Assembly (NCBI GenBank): GCA_037954325.1
Contig: JBBMNZ010000028.1
Location: 8,642,501 to 8,706,500, forward strand
Origin: Fistularia commersonii
Taxonomy: Eukaryota; Chordata; Actinopteri; Syngnathiformes; Fistulariidae
Direction: 5' to 3'
DNA: 64,000 bases
Part shown: in pieces, positions 1 through 11,600 of the stretch
Position numbering within the stretch: position 1 is the first letter of the stretch
How the letters are laid out: each line of letters opens with the position of its first letter
Position numbers and translations under genes: made by a program
Notes under the pieces: generated by a model
Seen by the model: only the letters and a program-made list of their open reading frames with translations
The model's database searches: none
What the model was told of the DNA's origin: nothing

Positions 1-811
1 CTGGGCCCGCCGCCGACACACTCCACAAACCGCCCGGCTACCCGGGATACAGAGCCGCCATGCTGTGCGGTTGTAACTGACAGCTGGGGTTTGTGTCTGA
101 CAGGAAAAGCAACTACTAAGCTTTTCGTGATCTAACCGGCCTTTTGCTGGCGAGACCGGAACTCGGAACGCTGGATCTCGGAAAACAGATACATAAACCT
201 TCTTGTGCGGAAAGGTACGTCATCAGGACGGTCGGTGGCGGATCCGACGGCTGGAACCGCGTCGAAAATCCCCATGAGAATTGAAATATTTGCTCCGAAT
301 GAAACGTGGCGGTTCTGGTCACTGGCACTGAGCCACCATGAAATCAGAGCCCTTGCCAGCGAGACCTGAATTCACAAGGCCCTGGAAGTCCCTCGATAAG
401 CCCTGTTATCAAGTCAGAAACACATTTTTGAAATTCATTTCTTCTATACTCCACTGTATTGATTTCTGATTTTTTTTTTTGTGCTTGTTTGGTTTCTCCA
501 AAAATGTTTAAGCAACGGCACTTCATTTGATTTTTATTTACTTTCAGGCAAGGGGGCACGGTCAGCTCGGCTCCAGGTGCACGAACGCGGTCATGGAAGC
601 AAAGAGAGCGCAGTCCAATCGAGCGGTGCTGGACTTGAGTCATGAGGTTCGTCCCATTTAGACGCCTCGTCTACTTTTTTCAAGAGTTAGTTAAAAGAAA
701 TATTAATGAGTGATTGGCTTTTACCACTCAGTCATAACATAACTGAAAATTCCTGATATGTGATCATACCGACTTTGTCTTCAAGCAATTGGAGCTCATC
801 TCACTCACTCA

Positions 812-813
<2 letters not shown>
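1..813. other. Non-coding stretch
   Basis: No recognisable gene. GC-rich for the first 100 bases, then AT-rich. The open frames here lack family similarity and overlap on both strands. It holds the first copy of a direct repeat (643-694) and leads into a CA microsatellite. Inferred to be deep intron of asic2. Confidence 0.5.
643..694 (+). repeat. Direct repeat, copy 1
   Basis: Begins TGAGGTTCGTCCCAT and ends CAAGAGTTAGTTAAAA. The same two blocks, with a slightly different middle, recur at 2099-2151 in the same orientation. Probably two old copies of one unclassified dispersed repeat. Confidence 0.6.

Positions 814-851
<38 letters not shown>
814..851. repeat. (AC)n microsatellite
   Basis: About 18 AC units preceded by (ACTC)n. 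Confidence 0.95.
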
Positions 852-853
<2 letters not shown>

Positions 854-3013
854 TACATATACAGACCCCTCTGTCTTAGATGTCCCCCTGAATGGGCTGC
901 AGCTTTAAAGCAATGAGTGATTGAATATCGTGGATTTCCCGTGGATCACTTCGTCGCCCATGTGGCCACGCCAAACAATTCTGTCTGTTTTCTCTTCAAG
1001 ACTGCGACTGCAACAAACCTTGGAGGAGGTTTGGGATGAACGACGGGTTGGCGAGGCCTATCAGCTTACACTCCCCACTTGGCCAGTTTTCAGGGCACAG
1101 CGCGAGCAGGTAGAGACGAATTTCACCGCTCAGCATAAGGAAGTAGATTCACTTTCCCAACACCTCGTTTTGCACAAGGTGTAAATAATGGAAAGACTAT
1201 ATTTGCCTTGGCTCTCAGAAGTGCATGGGATTTAAAAAAAAAAAAAAAGTTCAGCTGAATAGGTTTTTTTGTGGGTTTCCTGGGGTAACGCTGGAAAAAT
1301 CCAAAAATAAACATGATTGACTGCCAAAACAGAGATATGAGGCCTGACATGAAGCAGCTGGATTAAAAAAAAGGGGATAAAAGCGATAAAAAAAATCCTG
1401 TGAAGTTTTCAAATTTGCTTTAGATGTATAAAAACGACTTTTCCTTCGTCACGGATGAAGAGAATCAACTTCTGAAGCCGCTGACTTCCAACAGGAAGCC
1501 GAATAAATCACACTTTGCAGTTTGTCTCAGATGATCTGCACAAGCAGACGGCACATATGGGATCCCATCGCTCCAATCAGCAACCCTGGTCTGGCGACGC
1601 TTTCATATCGCCGATATGTTTGTGGGCTTTGCCTCTGCGCTGTTCCGGCTTGGCGCGACTTGGTTTGGGGCGATCGCAGCACGGCGGCGCCAAACTGCTG
1701 CCACGTTGTTTAATACGCGATAATAACGGCGCAAACAATGGAGGATGCGAAGGCGATGGTGCACGTACGGCACCAGGCTTCTTGCCATACAAAGCAAGAG
1801 AAGAGCCAGAGAAGGCTACAGATGGTGAGATGCAGCAGCAACCATGCTTATATGTAGTGGTCTTGCAGGAAAAAAAAAAAATGGTGGTTTGAAGGGATGA
1901 CATTCTCTGGCCAATCAGGAGCTGGCAGTCTGTTGACATCATATTTTAGTTTTGGCTCTGTTAGCTTGGAACATCACCAGACCAGGAAGTAGAAGTACCG
2001 GGTATCAAATATGACACTGATCCAGGTGCTGGATCTGTGTCGTTGAAATGAGACTTAAAAATCTTTGCACGCCAGCGTTGTGGAAACGTCTTGTTTTTTG
2101 AGGTTCGTCCCATTAAAATGCCTTGTCTTGTTTTTCAAGAGTTAGTTAAAATATATATTTTCTTAAAGAAACATTTTTTGTCTTTAAATCAAGAAAATGT
2201 GCAAGCAATGCATCGCCGAGCCTGTACAGTTCGACGAGGTCAGTCTGACGCCATCTGACAGCTGAAGGCCGCCGACGTGGCATTTATTCCAAAAGACGCA
2301 CTTTCCGGTGACTTTGTTTACACCACTAAGCTGATGTTGTTTACCACCAATGTTGTGATTCTTACTAAATCCTAACACATGCAAACAGACGCGAACAACC
2401 TGTCGAAATGTAATCCCGTGATTCACTGATCATTTCACGCGTGGCTAGAATAATCTAGAACTTCATGAGGAAAAAAAAAAAAAAAAAAAAAAAAGGAACT
2501 GCCAGCCAGGATACGGGCGACGTGGCAATGATGACGACAGCTATGCGCCGAACAGACGGTAAATATGTAAGCCCAGAAAAGATGAAAAAAAAACAAGTTA
2601 ATACGCCGGGTTGGAAAGGATGTCTACATTCTCCTGAGATTTGAGGATTTTCTCGATGAGCTTTTACACCAGCTTTACGGCGCCTGCTGCGTTCAAAGCA
2701 GCCGTAACTCTCTGCTAATTGGAGGCGTGTTCACGGACGGCGAGGGGGAGCGGAGCAGGAAGCCTGGCGCTACGTGACTCCCCACACCTTAGTAGCAGAA
2801 AAGCTTGCGGGGGACACACAGCTTCTTAAATGCTGCGGGTGCCGTTAATATTTTTTCAGCATGTGCATGAACGCATCTCCACTTGCATTACTCACAAAAT
2901 AAAAGGTTTGCAGACTTCCATTAAATATTTTATGGGCGATTCCAAGCCCGTCTGTCTGTTGCTTCAAGGAGCTGATGGATCTAGATTCACATTGAAATCA
3001 CAGATATGAAGAG
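852..3013. other. Non-coding stretch
   Basis: No gene seen. Contains several A-tracts (for example 1230-1245, 2470-2494) and the second direct-repeat copy. Overlapping frames around 1515-1942 lie on both strands in mixed GC-rich DNA with no protein family features, so they are not annotated. Confidence 0.5.
2099..2151 (+). repeat. Direct repeat, copy 2
   Basis: Partner of 643-694: the same start TGAGGTTCGTCCCAT and the same end CAAGAGTTAGTTAAAA, with a diverged centre. Confidence 0.6.
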
Positions 3014-3042
3014 AACACACACACACACACACACACACACAC
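3014..3042. repeat. (AC)n microsatellite
   Basis: About 14 AC units. Confidence 0.95.
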
Positions 3043-3477
3043 GGGTGAGGAATTAAAGACAGACAAAAAAGAAAGATTGAGAATGATTGGAGCGTGGTGA
3101 TTTTTTCTGCCAGAACTGTCAATACCACAAAAAAGCATTTTGATTTTTTGCAAATTTACTCAGAGCCGAAACACAGCTGCCGCCCAATACAATCACAGCG
3201 GTTACATAATCGCTGCCTCGGCGGCGCTGTCCGTCTTAATCTTCATCCCGCTCGGATGTTCGGGGTGATTCTGGAGCAGATCCAAGATGGCGGACAGCAG
3301 GGTCAGCCGTCAATCACAGAGGCCACACAAGAAGAGACTCTCTTCACCCCTATGAACAATTCGGTTTTAAATTAGCTAGTAACTAGCTAAAGGTGGAGAA
3401 CTTGGAGAGAACCTGTAAAGTTCTCTCCACGAGATGACCGTTTTGCATCACCGCATAACTTCTTCAGACCCATAATT
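3043..3477. other. Non-coding stretch with paired palindromes
   Basis: No gene seen. Two inverted repeats lie side by side: TTAGCTAGT-A-ACTAGCTAA at 3372-3390, and a 9-bp stem GGAGAGAAC/GTTCTCTCC with a 7-base loop at 3404-3428. The function is unknown. Confidence 0.5.
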
Positions 3478-3534
3478 ATCCATCCATCTTCTGCTGGTTA
3501 TACCGCACTCAGTGTCACGGGGGATGCTGGAGCT
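3478..3534 (-). mobile_element. SINE 3' fragment
   Basis: CCATCCATCTTCTGC, then CACGGGGGATGCTGGAGC, match the 3' tail half of the full-length SINE at 15521. Only the tail end is present. Confidence 0.7.
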
Positions 3535-4342
3535 AAATATATATATGAAAAGAAAAACACCATAACGGCTGTTTGGACTTGTACGGTCAGCGATACACCA
3601 CAACTTGTCGTTCAACGTTGCTGGAACGTCACAGTATACTGTTTCCATAGCGACAACTCCCAGCAAAACGCGTAGCTCGGCGGGCTTTTATTGTGGCTGA
3701 CGGGCATTAAGAGCAGGTGGCGGGCTTTCTGAAACAGCTGCCGGCGGCTTTTGCAAGCACAATTACACAGAACACGGCGCAACCGGGACCCGTGGGGCCG
3801 GCCGCTCGCGCCGCCGCTGCTCCCCTCTGCCGCCAGCAGGGGGCGGCAGCAGTCGCTGCACGGCGGATGACAGAATCCCAAGCAGGTTGTTTGTTTTCGG
3901 GTGTCTGGGCTGATTAGCCGCGAGAAATGTTTTTAGCTAATTTTTCAAATTCGACGGCGAGCTCTCTGGTGCGCGCCAGCCGACGCCCGAGCGGCGCATT
4001 AATCATCTTTAAGTCACGAGCTAGTTTTTAAAAACTCATTTAAATAACAAACAGTAATTGTGAGTGTGAATTGAAGGCAGATTACTTGTGGTGGCGTGCC
4101 GCCTGAATTTAAATACAAGCGAGCGCCGCTGAGGCAAGAAACGTTATTCGCAAGCACGTCACATTTGTGAGGACGACGACGATGCTGTTCAACTGAAAAG
4201 CAAGTTGTTCACTTTTGATTTTGTTTGTTTTCTTTTTGCGATCAGTGTTGACAGTCAAGGACGCAGCTTTTTCCTTTTTTCGCCTTTTCAGTTGAGAGCA
4301 GAAGTTAAAATCAAGCACTTTATACGGTTTCATCGCGGGAGA

Positions 4343-4345
<3 letters not shown>
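3535..4345. other. Non-coding stretch
   Basis: No gene seen. A GC-rich patch at 3.73-3.87 kb carries the CTCF-like motif. The rest is unremarkable. Confidence 0.45.
3833..3847 (+). promoter_or_regulatory. Strong CTCF-like motif
   Basis: CCAGCAGGGGGCGGC matches all 15 positions of the consensus CCASYAGRKGGCRSY, inside a short GC-rich patch (3.77-3.87 kb). Occupancy cannot be judged from sequence. Confidence 0.5.

Positions 4346-4402
<57 letters not shown>
4346..4402. repeat. (AC)n microsatellite
   Basis: About 28 AC units with one interruption. Confidence 0.95.
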
Positions 4403-5066
4403 GCATCCATAACGGAGGATGCTTTAATCCCCTCTCAGCTTTGAGCTTATCACACTGACAAAGAGCTCCGGGTGCCGTTAGCGGGCCAATCTTGTTTCTG
4501 ATTAATGTGAAGTTGCTACGACGTTGCAGCGGCGTTGCAGCAGCGCAGCATTACACCCGCCTCCTCTTCGTGGACGGGGGAGGAGCTGACTCTGCGCTTC
4601 ACTTCTGGTTTAGGCCCCTCAGCCCTTCTGTGTTGATCCAGCAGCCGACATCACTCAGTTATTTGATGCGTTTGGATCCTGGAAGTTTGGGCTCCCCCTC
4701 CCTCGTACCCTCTGGTGATCTGTGGGCTACGTCTTTTTTTTTTTTTTTCGTATCCTTTCAAATGAGGCTTTCAACAAACACGAAGGGATGAGAGTAAAAC
4801 GCGCCACGACTTGTGTTCTGAGAATGCGGCGGTCGCACAAAGCCGGCGATATCTGTGTCCGGAGAGCTTGTTCCACTTTCATGCTGAAGGTCACTCCTGT
4901 CTTCAAACCAGGGAAGCTCTCAGTTCCATCTCTTCCACGACAATTTTGGAAAAACACAAACACAACATCTGAAATATCTCTGATGTATGACAGGAACATG
5001 AACCACTTACAGGAAGAGGCCTGAAGGAGGAACCAGAGGCTTACACATTCTGAATGTGTGTAAATC
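4403..5066. other. Non-coding stretch
   Basis: No gene recognised. Open frames on both strands at 4.5-5.07 kb share no domain features and cross a T-tract (4733-4748). Confidence 0.45.

Positions 5067-5157
<91 letters not shown>
5067..5157. repeat. (ATCT)n microsatellite
   Basis: An uninterrupted run of about 22 ATCT units. The apparent protein rich in SIYL is only this repeat translated. Confidence 0.97.
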
Positions 5158-5158
<1 letters not shown>

Positions 5159-5450
5159 CTACCCACCCCTTCTGCTTGTTCTCTAGCTTGGATCCATCTA
5201 TCCCTTTCTCTATCAAGCCATCCATCATCCATCCATCCTCTTCTATCCAACTCTTTCCCTTATCTCTCTCCAAACTGTATCCTTTTCTATCCATCCTGTC
5301 ATTCTCTTTATCTATCCATCCCTCTATCCACCCCTTTCTCCCTATTATTAATCCACCATCCTTTTTTCCATCCATCCATTCAGCTCTCTCTCTATCTTCC
5401 ATCCAGCCATTCCTTATACTCTTTCTCTATCCATCCATCCATGAATGCAC
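5158..5450. repeat. Degenerate CCAT/CTCT simple repeat
   Basis: Pyrimidine-rich DNA with many CCATCCAT and CTCTCT blocks, an expanded and decayed extension of the adjacent ATCT satellite. Open in several frames because stop codons are depleted. Confidence 0.85.
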
Positions 5451-6906
5451 CTCCTCTTGATATATTCATCTTTCTGTCTCGAGTAAGAGCAACATTTTTT
5501 AGCAGTTTTTGTACAACCAGACAAGCATACGGAGATGAAGTTGGTTTTCCGTGTGAGAGGTGGGGGTTTCCGTGGTGGGATTCCGTGGTCTCACGATGCT
5601 GAGTGAGAAACCCACACAGTCTATTACTCAAGCGGAAGTGACAGGAAACACGGGGCAATGTAATTGGCCGGAGATGAATGAAAGTGCGTTGAGACAATTA
5701 CTTTGGTGGCACTAAATTATCAAGGCTTCACCTTCCTCATTAGTCAACTTATCCCACTTTTTAGATTTTAATATGTGAGGGATGTGAGAACATCGCTGAG
5801 CGATGGGCTCCGGTTCACTTTCTGTCATCGAAGCAGGCTAATCGGACCCACATCTTATGAACACCATCCATTTTCTAAACAGCCTTCTAATTTCTTTATT
5901 CATTTTATGCTCTCAAGAACCTACCTGGCTGCACTGGACTATACTTTAACTATGACAACAAAAACAATAATAATAATAATAACAATGATAAATGCATTTA
6001 CAAAGTTCTGGGCAAGCAGAAATAATAGTCAAAATCATTCATTCATTGATGTTTGGTTTACAACCACTAAATTCTCTGTACTACCTTTCAAAAAGTAATA
6101 TCTCCCTGTGTCTGGCTGTTTCTTGGATTATCTTTTTATTTATTTTTGGTAGTCATCATATCATGTAACTGATTAACGAAAGCTGTCCGTACATCGGACG
6201 ACTTTCATGGAAACAACCATCTTACATCTGCTTACATCTAAGGACTAGTTTTAGTGTTTTCAGTGTTTCAGCCTTGTCTTTACTGACAGTGAATCTTACA
6301 AGGTCACTATTTACAAAACTGCAACTAGATTCTTTCAGCAATTTTTCCCCAATGTTTTGACCAGGTATTTGCAGAGCCTCTGCTATTTCAGTCCATCATT
6401 TTTCCTTCTCCACTGGGGTGTGATATGTTGAGGAGTTGACATTGTTGTTCAAGCTGGGCTGTTCTGCCCACAGCTCCGACATTTGCCCCTATTTCTGGAT
6501 GGTCTATATTGATCTGGACGACCGTCGCCATTCCCGTTCAGCCGTACCGCAAACAAATACCGTCTCTGCCGCCAGCACGACTCCGCTGATTGTTTGTTTT
6601 TATGGAGCTCATCTATTGGTTGTCGATTATGCTACGCCACTGTAAAGACTGAAATATTTGCGATTATATCAGGTTTCATACTGTCGTAAGCCCAAGATTC
6701 AAGACAGATCTAAAACTGCTCAAATTACCGTATTTGAAACTGTGACTGTGAAATCTTTTGACGTAAGCCCAGCGAAAAGGTGGTTCGCTTTCAGTTCCAG
6801 CATAACAACATTAGCCGGAGAATGTTGTCACCGAATGCAGCGTTTGACACAAGAATCAACCCCCCTATTATTTCTGTATACTATGGTATTTATCAGGTTG
6901 TATATA
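5451..6906. other. Non-coding AT-rich stretch
   Basis: No intact gene. 5866-5885 (CATCCATTTTCTAAACAG) looks like the last bases of a SINE tail. The block at 6.2-6.9 kb has a faint coding look on the minus strand (WTEIA-like, as in MADF/Myb domains of Harbinger-type transposons), but it is too broken to call. Confidence 0.35.
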
Positions 6907-7197
6907 CAGGACTGTCTGAAAAAATTAGAATATTGTGATATCTTTATCTTCTGTAATGCAATTACAAAAACAAAAATGTCATACATTCTGGATTCATTAC
7001 AAATTTACTGAAATATTGCAGGCCTTTTATTATTTTAATATTGCTGATTATGGCTTACTTCTTAAGAAAACTTAAAAATCCTATCTCAAAATATTAGAAT
7101 ATCATGAAAAAGTCATTTTTGTTTTTTTAATTGCATTACAGAAGATAAAGAACTTTACCACAATCGTCAAATTTTCGGAGACCCGGAGACAGTCCTG
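6907..7197. mobile_element. Palindromic MITE with TA target duplication
   Basis: A 291-bp element with CAGGACTGTCT at the left end and its inverse, AGACAGTCCTG, at the right end. TA flanks both sides. The terminal inverted repeats extend inward, with GTAATGCAATTA near both ends, so the element can fold on itself. It has no coding capacity. TA duplication suggests mobilisation by a Tc1/mariner-type transposase, but the superfamily is inferred. The sequence type is widespread in teleost genomes as I know them. Confidence 0.85.
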
Positions 7198-8248
7198 TAT
7201 ATCGGAATTTTAACTCATGGAAATTTAATGGAACAATTTTTGGAAAAGTCAGACTCAAAGGAAAGTCAAAGGTCAATTTTTAGATGAGAAAAAATATCAC
7301 CAATATTACTTGTTTTTTCAAAGATCGTTATTTTTAATTGCTTTAATGAAGGGATGAATTGGAAGGCGCAGTCAACACACAGCTATACGCCCCAAAATCC
7401 AGACACAGAATAACCCAGTGTATTTTTGCATTTTTAAAGTCTTTATTATCTTGTGTTGACTCTGTTAATGAGCTGCGTGTGTGTATATGTGTATGTGTGA
7501 TACTCCGCCCTGATACACACCAAGGGCAGAAACTGCACAAGGAACGTATCCTATAATAACCATCCCAGCAGACAGTAAACCCCGAAGATCTGATTAAAAG
7601 CGGAATTATTCCACATATTTTTCTTCCTGCCTGATTATGCTACCGGATGCCAGTAGCGCGGAAGTAGTTGGAGTATGGCCACTCAGATCACAACAACAAA
7701 CCCCCCCGGCGTGCAGGGAGCGCTGTGAGACGTAAAAATACTGCGACACGGTGTTCCTATCGTCGCCGGGGAACGGATGGCTACGAGGCTCCACCCCAGA
7801 ATGGGAATGGGGGGCTGTTACCAAAAGCATAAATCACAGCAAAAAGTGAAAAAGACGGGTGAATAAAACCAAAACACCATTTTCGCCATGGCTAATAAAG
7901 CAGGCAGAGCAGGTGAAGCACCGCCTCGAGGCGAAGCTCAATCAGGACCGGAGGAGTGGAGGCAACTACGAAGTAACCGAGGGGAAAAAATGAATAAATA
8001 AAGGGGGGCAAACAATAACAAGTTGACGGGGTAGCCTTGGGACGCTGGTCCCAGCCAATCAGGCGGGAGGCAAATCAGACAAGCGGCGAGCAGCGGAGGA
8101 ACTGAGAAGAGGCGGCGGCTCCCACACCGAAGATGCTTCGATAACACCAAATAACAAGACCGGGCCTGGAAAGAAGGAGTTGCTAAATTTGATGGGTCGC
8201 ATGTGGGTGTCCTTCAGAATCACACAGGTGTGAGTGGGTTTTAGAGCG
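7198..8248. other. Non-coding stretch
   Basis: No gene recognised. Mildly GC-rich at 7.6-8.2 kb; frames there overlap on the minus strand and lack family features. Confidence 0.4.
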
Positions 8249-8288
8249 TGTGTGTATGTATGTGTGTGTGTATGTGTGTGTGTGTGTG
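8249..8288. repeat. (GT)n microsatellite
   Basis: An interrupted GT/GTAT run. Confidence 0.9.
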
Positions 8289-8604
8289 GCCATCTTGCAA
8301 CTCCGTCCAGTCCCAGGCATGATGGGAGATTTGACAGCAGAGCCTCTCTGATCACGCCAATTTTTTTTCCTTAGGGACTTGTCTGCTTTGACTGATGGCG
8401 GCAGCCTTGGAGCCCCACCCCCCCAAACACACACACAAACACACACACGCGTATCTCAGCCACCGAAGCGTGGGGGTGGAAAGTCACAGAGACTGACGGA
8501 CCCACCACCTCGTCAGAAAACGCACATCAGATCTGAAGTCCGAGGGGAGGAGAAGGTGATGTATGAGATCAGAAAAGGTGTGGAAAAGAAATGAACCAGC
8601 CAGA

Positions 8605-8606
<2 letters not shown>
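8289..8606. other. Non-coding stretch
   Basis: No gene seen. A C-run and a short CA block at 8417-8448. Confidence 0.4.

Positions 8607-8652
<46 letters not shown>
8607..8652. repeat. (GT)n microsatellite
   Basis: About 23 uninterrupted GT units. Confidence 0.95.
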
Positions 8653-8653
<1 letters not shown>

Positions 8654-11600
8654 GAGGGGGGGTTGGTTTACAAGTCACCTGTTTGCCTCAGATCCACAGC
8701 TGCAGGGATTTTCCGGAAGGAAATATTTTCTCGCCCAATCAAAGGAGGCGGCTGTGTCATCTGGAAGTAAGTGTAATTTGTCCCACACAAATCAGATTAT
8801 CCCAGCCAGCGTCGCCGTGGAAACCGACCAACCGTGAATTAAATCAGATTGTTTTCCTTTTTTTGGCGACCAGCGGAAGCAGCGACATAGCTGCTTTCAG
8901 ACGCTAAACGCGAATTCAGACTACTGCTTAATATACTCATCTTTGATTCACTCGCATCCTCCATCTTCAAACTATTTATTTTTCCTTTTTTTTTTTTTTA
9001 TCACAGAATTCAACCTTTCTGAAGTGCCAGCTCTGAATGGTGGCTCAGTCAATAGCTATCTCACTTAGAATTAGAAGTATCTGAACTGAGAAGAAAAAAA
9101 AAAAATCTTTTTTACATTTCAATTCTCTTAGCGTAGAGTCAATTCAGGCATTTTTTTTTTTTTTTACCTTTTCTGATCACAGTGGCAACGAGCCTTTTTT
9201 TTCCAAGTCAGAAAAACGACAGCCCGCTTTATTCCAACCGCGCTTTCTGACCGAATCAAAATCCCATAAATGTCGAAAACAATTTGCTAAAGGAGGCTTG
9301 AGATGCTGAAAAGCCTTGTTAAACTTCCTCCCCCTGTTTCTGGAACACAGTAGAAACTTTTCTCCCTCTCCTTACAGAACAGTGTCCCCGTCGAAGGTTC
9401 TTGAAGCAACAGTTCGGTTCAAAAAGTCTCACCGCCGATCATGTTTTCAGTATAAAAACATGCAACACGCTTTTAACCGATCTGCGGCTTCAACCTTTCC
9501 TAATATTTCTTCTCCAGACTTTGGCTGAGAGGAGGGAGAGGTGGGCGCTGCTTGAAAGCTGACGTGTCCGGCCGCCCGGGACTCCATGTTACCAGGCCAT
9601 TAACTTTCCACTTACAGCGTATTATACGCCGCTGATGAAGATTAAACGGCTTTCATTAGGTTACTGCCAGGACTGGGGATTTTCTTATTTCATTTTTCTA
9701 GTTTTAGAAAAGTTTCCAAGTGAGTATCGACTCTGGAGTCTCTGTTTTTTCCTATGTAGAGGTTTAGCTCAGTTTCACTGCGAGGCTCCAGAGACGTGAT
9801 GGGAGAACATTGGGTGTCATCTGCTCTCAGAAAAGGGAAAAAAAAAAAAGTGATCAACTGTTCTTTTCCTTCAAACACTGACCCTCAACTCTCTGTGAAA
9901 CACAGTTTCTGCAGATCTTTTTAAATTGAGATTTAGAGGATTAAGCATAATAATATACAAGAAACGCAAAGAATGCAAACACGTAAAATAGCACATAAAT
10001 GTGCATGAAATTCATTCACCCATTCATTATTTCATTCATTCATTCAATCGCATTTACACCTGTGGACGTTAAGAGTATTTTCTGTTAAAAGTTCTGTCAG
10101 TTTTTGGGTGAAAGATGGAGAACTTAGGCAGGAGAACATGGAGACTCAACGAAAATAGGAAACCCAGACAACCACTGGAAATGAATCAGGAGTGTTTTAG
10201 CTGTGAGGCGGACGATCTAACTGCGCAAACATGGTTTCTCTGTGAACTTAATATCATTTCTTGGATGATAAAATGTATTATTTTTTTCAAGAATTTGTCA
10301 AAAACTTTAATGCGAATCTGTCTCATCCAAATCGCCCTGCTGTATGTGGAATATCCCTGGTAAAAACTGGCAGGCGTGAGATGAGACACAGATGGTTTGT
10401 TAAAATGACATTTGATTTTTATTTAATCATATTTTTTATGAAACGCCTATTTACGATCCTGACGAGAAGCGAACGGGACTCTGTCGCTTTTTCGCCGACC
10501 GCCGCCAGCCAGCACCGCCGCCCACTCCTGCCTTGACCCACGCAAACATCGGCCAACGCAGCGGGAGACGCGCTAATCAGGACTCGGTATGTTCCTCGGT
10601 GAGGCAGAGCGTGGCGGTCGGAGTAATGAGCCGGTGCCACCTGTGCCCACATTTACTGTGTCTGTGTTTGTGTGTCCTCGATCTCTCACAGTTTCTCGTC
10701 AGAGCTTTGCATCACTCATTAAACTCATCTGCTCAGATGCTGAACAGAGAAACAGCACTTCTGCCAGGCAGCTTTCACAGCCTTATTTATCCTCACCATT
10801 TGGAAACCGTTTGCTCACCGACTCATTTCTCGGTGGTTTGTGATAAACCTCTCGTTTTTCCAGATCCTACTTCGGAGCAGACCTAGACAAAAGCGAGGAC
10901 ATCATGAAAGTCTGCTGTAGTAGTTGGCCACAGTGGCTAGTGGCTAGTGGCCACACAAATCTGTGAGCATGTCAGTGAGCCGACCTCAGGCTCTGTCAAT
11001 CAAACACGGGTAGTGTGTGTGCGGAATACTGACCTGACTGCAAACAAGTCACAGTTTAAAAAAGACAGTGGGATACACGAGGTTTACGCCAGAAACCATT
11101 GGAATCAAAGGGAATGTCAAAAACAAATATGGCAAATAGAAAAGAAAGGAGAGATCGGACGAAGCCAAACTGGGCTACAGTAATGGAGGAAAGGGCAAAC
11201 AGCAACATTTGACCTCCATGTTTGTTTACCTTCTAAAGTGTGTCTTTCATTGACATGTCTGCTCTGGCCAGTGTTTGATGCTTTCAGGTTGTTCCACCGA
11301 TCAAGTGGTATGTGATCCCTCATCGGATCTGATCCTTCCTCTTTAACTTCTCATAAAGAAATCTGCTGAAACCCGCGGGTTTCAACATCGGTAACCACGG
11401 TGGGAGGTGTGTCCTTTGCCTCCAGCTTCAGAAAACAGTATAGAATAATAATTGGATAAAAAACAAACACAAAAAAAAACGAAAGAACATACATTATCCT
11501 GGTGTTATTCCCAAACAGACTCGGTTGTGATTACTGCAGTTATATGAAATGACTTGGGTTGTATTTGATCATCTGTCTTCTGCCCGCAAGAGCAAGTTTT

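Noticed and set aside
5054..5602. 182-codon frame with repeated SIYL
   Set aside because: Translation of the ATCT satellite and its decayed extension.
6200..6650. Possible MADF/Myb-like remnant of a Harbinger-type element on the minus strand
   Set aside because: Only scattered residues fit, with frameshifts, and no terminal repeats were found.
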